DNA of 64,000 nt from Geomicrobium sp. JCM 19038. GTDB taxonomy: Bacteria > Bacillota > Bacilli > Bacillales > Marinococcaceae. Shown piece after piece: positions 63,111 through 64,000 of this stretch. The notes beneath the pieces are model-generated. The model was given only the letters and a program-made list of their open reading frames with translations. It searched no databases and was not told where the DNA came from. The stretch lies in NCBI RefSeq assembly GCF_000698125.1, contig NZ_BAXA01000004.1:186001-250000 (forward strand), given 5' to 3'. The first letter of the stretch is position 1; each line of letters begins with the position of its first letter. The translations under genes were made by a program, and so were the position numbers.

Positions 63111-64000
63111 ATGGAGCGGGTCGTGTTTCTCATTGATATGCAGTCGTTTTACGCAAATATAGAAAAGATTGAACACCCAGAGTTAAAGAACAAACCGGTT
63201 GCAGTTGCTGGGGATCCTAAGATCCGTAGTGGAATTATTCTCGCTGCATGCCCGACTGCTAAGAAACGAGGCGTCAAGACAGCAGAAGCACTTTGGGAAG
63301 CAGAAATGAAGTGTACCGACCTCGTTGTCGTTCGACCGCGTATGCAACTGTACTTGGACGTTTCGGTTTCAATTGCGGCTTCACTTGAAGTGTATACCGA
63401 CCTTGTTGAACCGTATAGCATTGATGAGATCTTCGTGGAAATGACGTACGCGTTGCCGAGGCTTGGCATAACTGCTGAAGAAGTGGCGGAACAGATCATT
63501 ACCAAGATTCGCAGGGAATCAGGAATGATTGCCCGGGTTGGCATCGGTCCGAATAAGGTGCTCGCTAAAATGGCTTGTGATCACTTCTCGAAGAAGCAAG
63601 ATAATGGGATTTTCACATTGAACTTGGTGAATCTACAAGAGAAGCTTTGGCCCCTTCCAATCGGGAAGCTGTTTGGGGTTGGAAAGCGAATGAATCAACA
63701 CTTTTTGAATGTTGGAATTCGCACCATCGGTCAGTTAGCGAAGTCAGAGCTAGCGGATCTACAAAAGCGTTGGGGGATTAACGGAGAAGTGTTGTGGCGT
63801 ACAGCACATGGGAAAGACGAAGCCCCAGTTACTGTGGATACACACATTCGGCGTAAAGCAATTGGCCATAACATGACGTTGCCGAGAGATTACCGGACGT
63901 GGGATGAGATTAAGACGGTATTATTGGAGCTTTCAGAAGAAGTAGCCAGACGTGTACGAGTGAATGGATACCTCGGAGGGACGGTTACGGCGGGAGCGCG
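63111..64000 (+). CDS. Y-family DNA polymerase (DinB/YqjW/UvrX type), cut by the window end
   Basis: This is an error-prone, translesion DNA polymerase. The first 296 residues are present, and the little-finger domain is cut off. Catalytic acids are D9 (LIDMQSFYANIE) and D105/E106 (PYSIDEIFVEM). The helix-hairpin-helix region is PIGKLFGVGKRMNQHFLNVGI. The pattern with MQSFYANIE and VAGDPKIRSGIILAACP is closer to YqjW/UvrX-type polymerases than to DinB1. ATG 63111 follows GAAGGTGATGG. Two LexA-like boxes upstream put it in the SOS response. Confidence 0.87.
   Translation, partial: MERVVFLIDMQSFYANIEKIEHPELKNKPVAVAGDPKIRSGIILAACPTAKKRGVKTAEALWEAEMKCTDLVVVRPRMQLYLDVSVSIAASLEVYTDLVEPYSIDEIFVEMTYALPRLGITAEEVAEQIITKIRRESGMIARVGIGPNKVLAKMACDHFSKKQDNGIFTLNLVNLQEKLWPLPIGKLFGVGKRMNQHFLNVGIRTIGQLAKSELADLQKRWGINGEVLWRTAHGKDEAPVTVDTHIRRKAIGHNMTLPRDYRTWDEIKTVLLELSEEVARRVRVNGYLGGTVTAGA

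Overview
The window is Gram-positive, Bacillaceae-like chromosome. It carries a rap-phr pair, bceRSAB and natKR/natAB-type loci, a sporulenol-synthase-type cyclase, OpuC-type osmolyte uptake, HelD, strong AGGAGG ribosome sites and CcpA- and LexA-like boxes. Exported proteins are very acidic, which fits a halo- or alkaliphilic bacillus. The genus cannot be fixed from the sequence alone. No rRNA, tRNA, CRISPR array or intact transposon was seen.

Layout. 0.2-9.5 kb: a DJ-1/PfpI protein, a nickel-type ABC operon (nikABCDE), a 2-hydroxyacid dehydrogenase, a PRPP synthetase and an orphan peptide-binding lipoprotein. 10-24.4 kb: a Tad/Flp pilus locus (DUF192, membrane protein, CpaB, TadZ, TadA, TadB, TadC, prepilin peptidase, TadE, TadG-like). 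It is followed by an unknown protein preceded by the decayed remnant of its own duplicate, a secreted repeat protein, the Flp pilin, a small membrane protein, an EssB/YukC-like pseudokinase membrane protein and a VWA lipoprotein. 24.4-25.7 kb: a convergent rap-phr quorum-sensing pair. 25.9-33.3 kb: alcohol dehydrogenase, a ketone-body module (thiolase, CoA transferase A/B) with a divergent LysR regulator, an acyl-CoA ligase and an aldo/keto reductase. 33.6-40.2 kb: DoxX, MFS, glycosyltransferase, an ABC exporter, two universal-stress-type paralogues and a DUF1206 protein. 40.3-44.9 kb: a BceRS-BceAB peptide-antibiotic sensing and detoxification locus. 45-52.4 kb: an exosporium-like jelly-roll protein, a dicarboxylate/Na+ symporter, aldehyde dehydrogenase plus a reductase-like SDR, VanZ and squalene-hopene-type cyclase. 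52.4-64 kb: amidohydrolase, HelD, OpuC-type transporter, NatKR-like two-component system, NatAB-like exporter and a Y-family polymerase behind two LexA boxes.

About 26 otherwise well-conserved genes are each broken by what looks like the loss of one base, nearly always in a short homopolymer (for example TCCCC read as TCCC). This looks like sequencing or assembly error rather than gene decay, so those genes are given as single CDS with the break position stated. The exception is the remnant at 17815-18150, which stays in one frame but has four internal stops and is true decay.

The most interesting region is the Tad locus. A monoderm pilus machine is linked to an EssB-like pseudokinase, a VWA lipoprotein, a secreted protein with 14-residue Gly-rich repeats and ten 11-residue repeats, and a fast-evolving unknown gene with a dead duplicate beside it.
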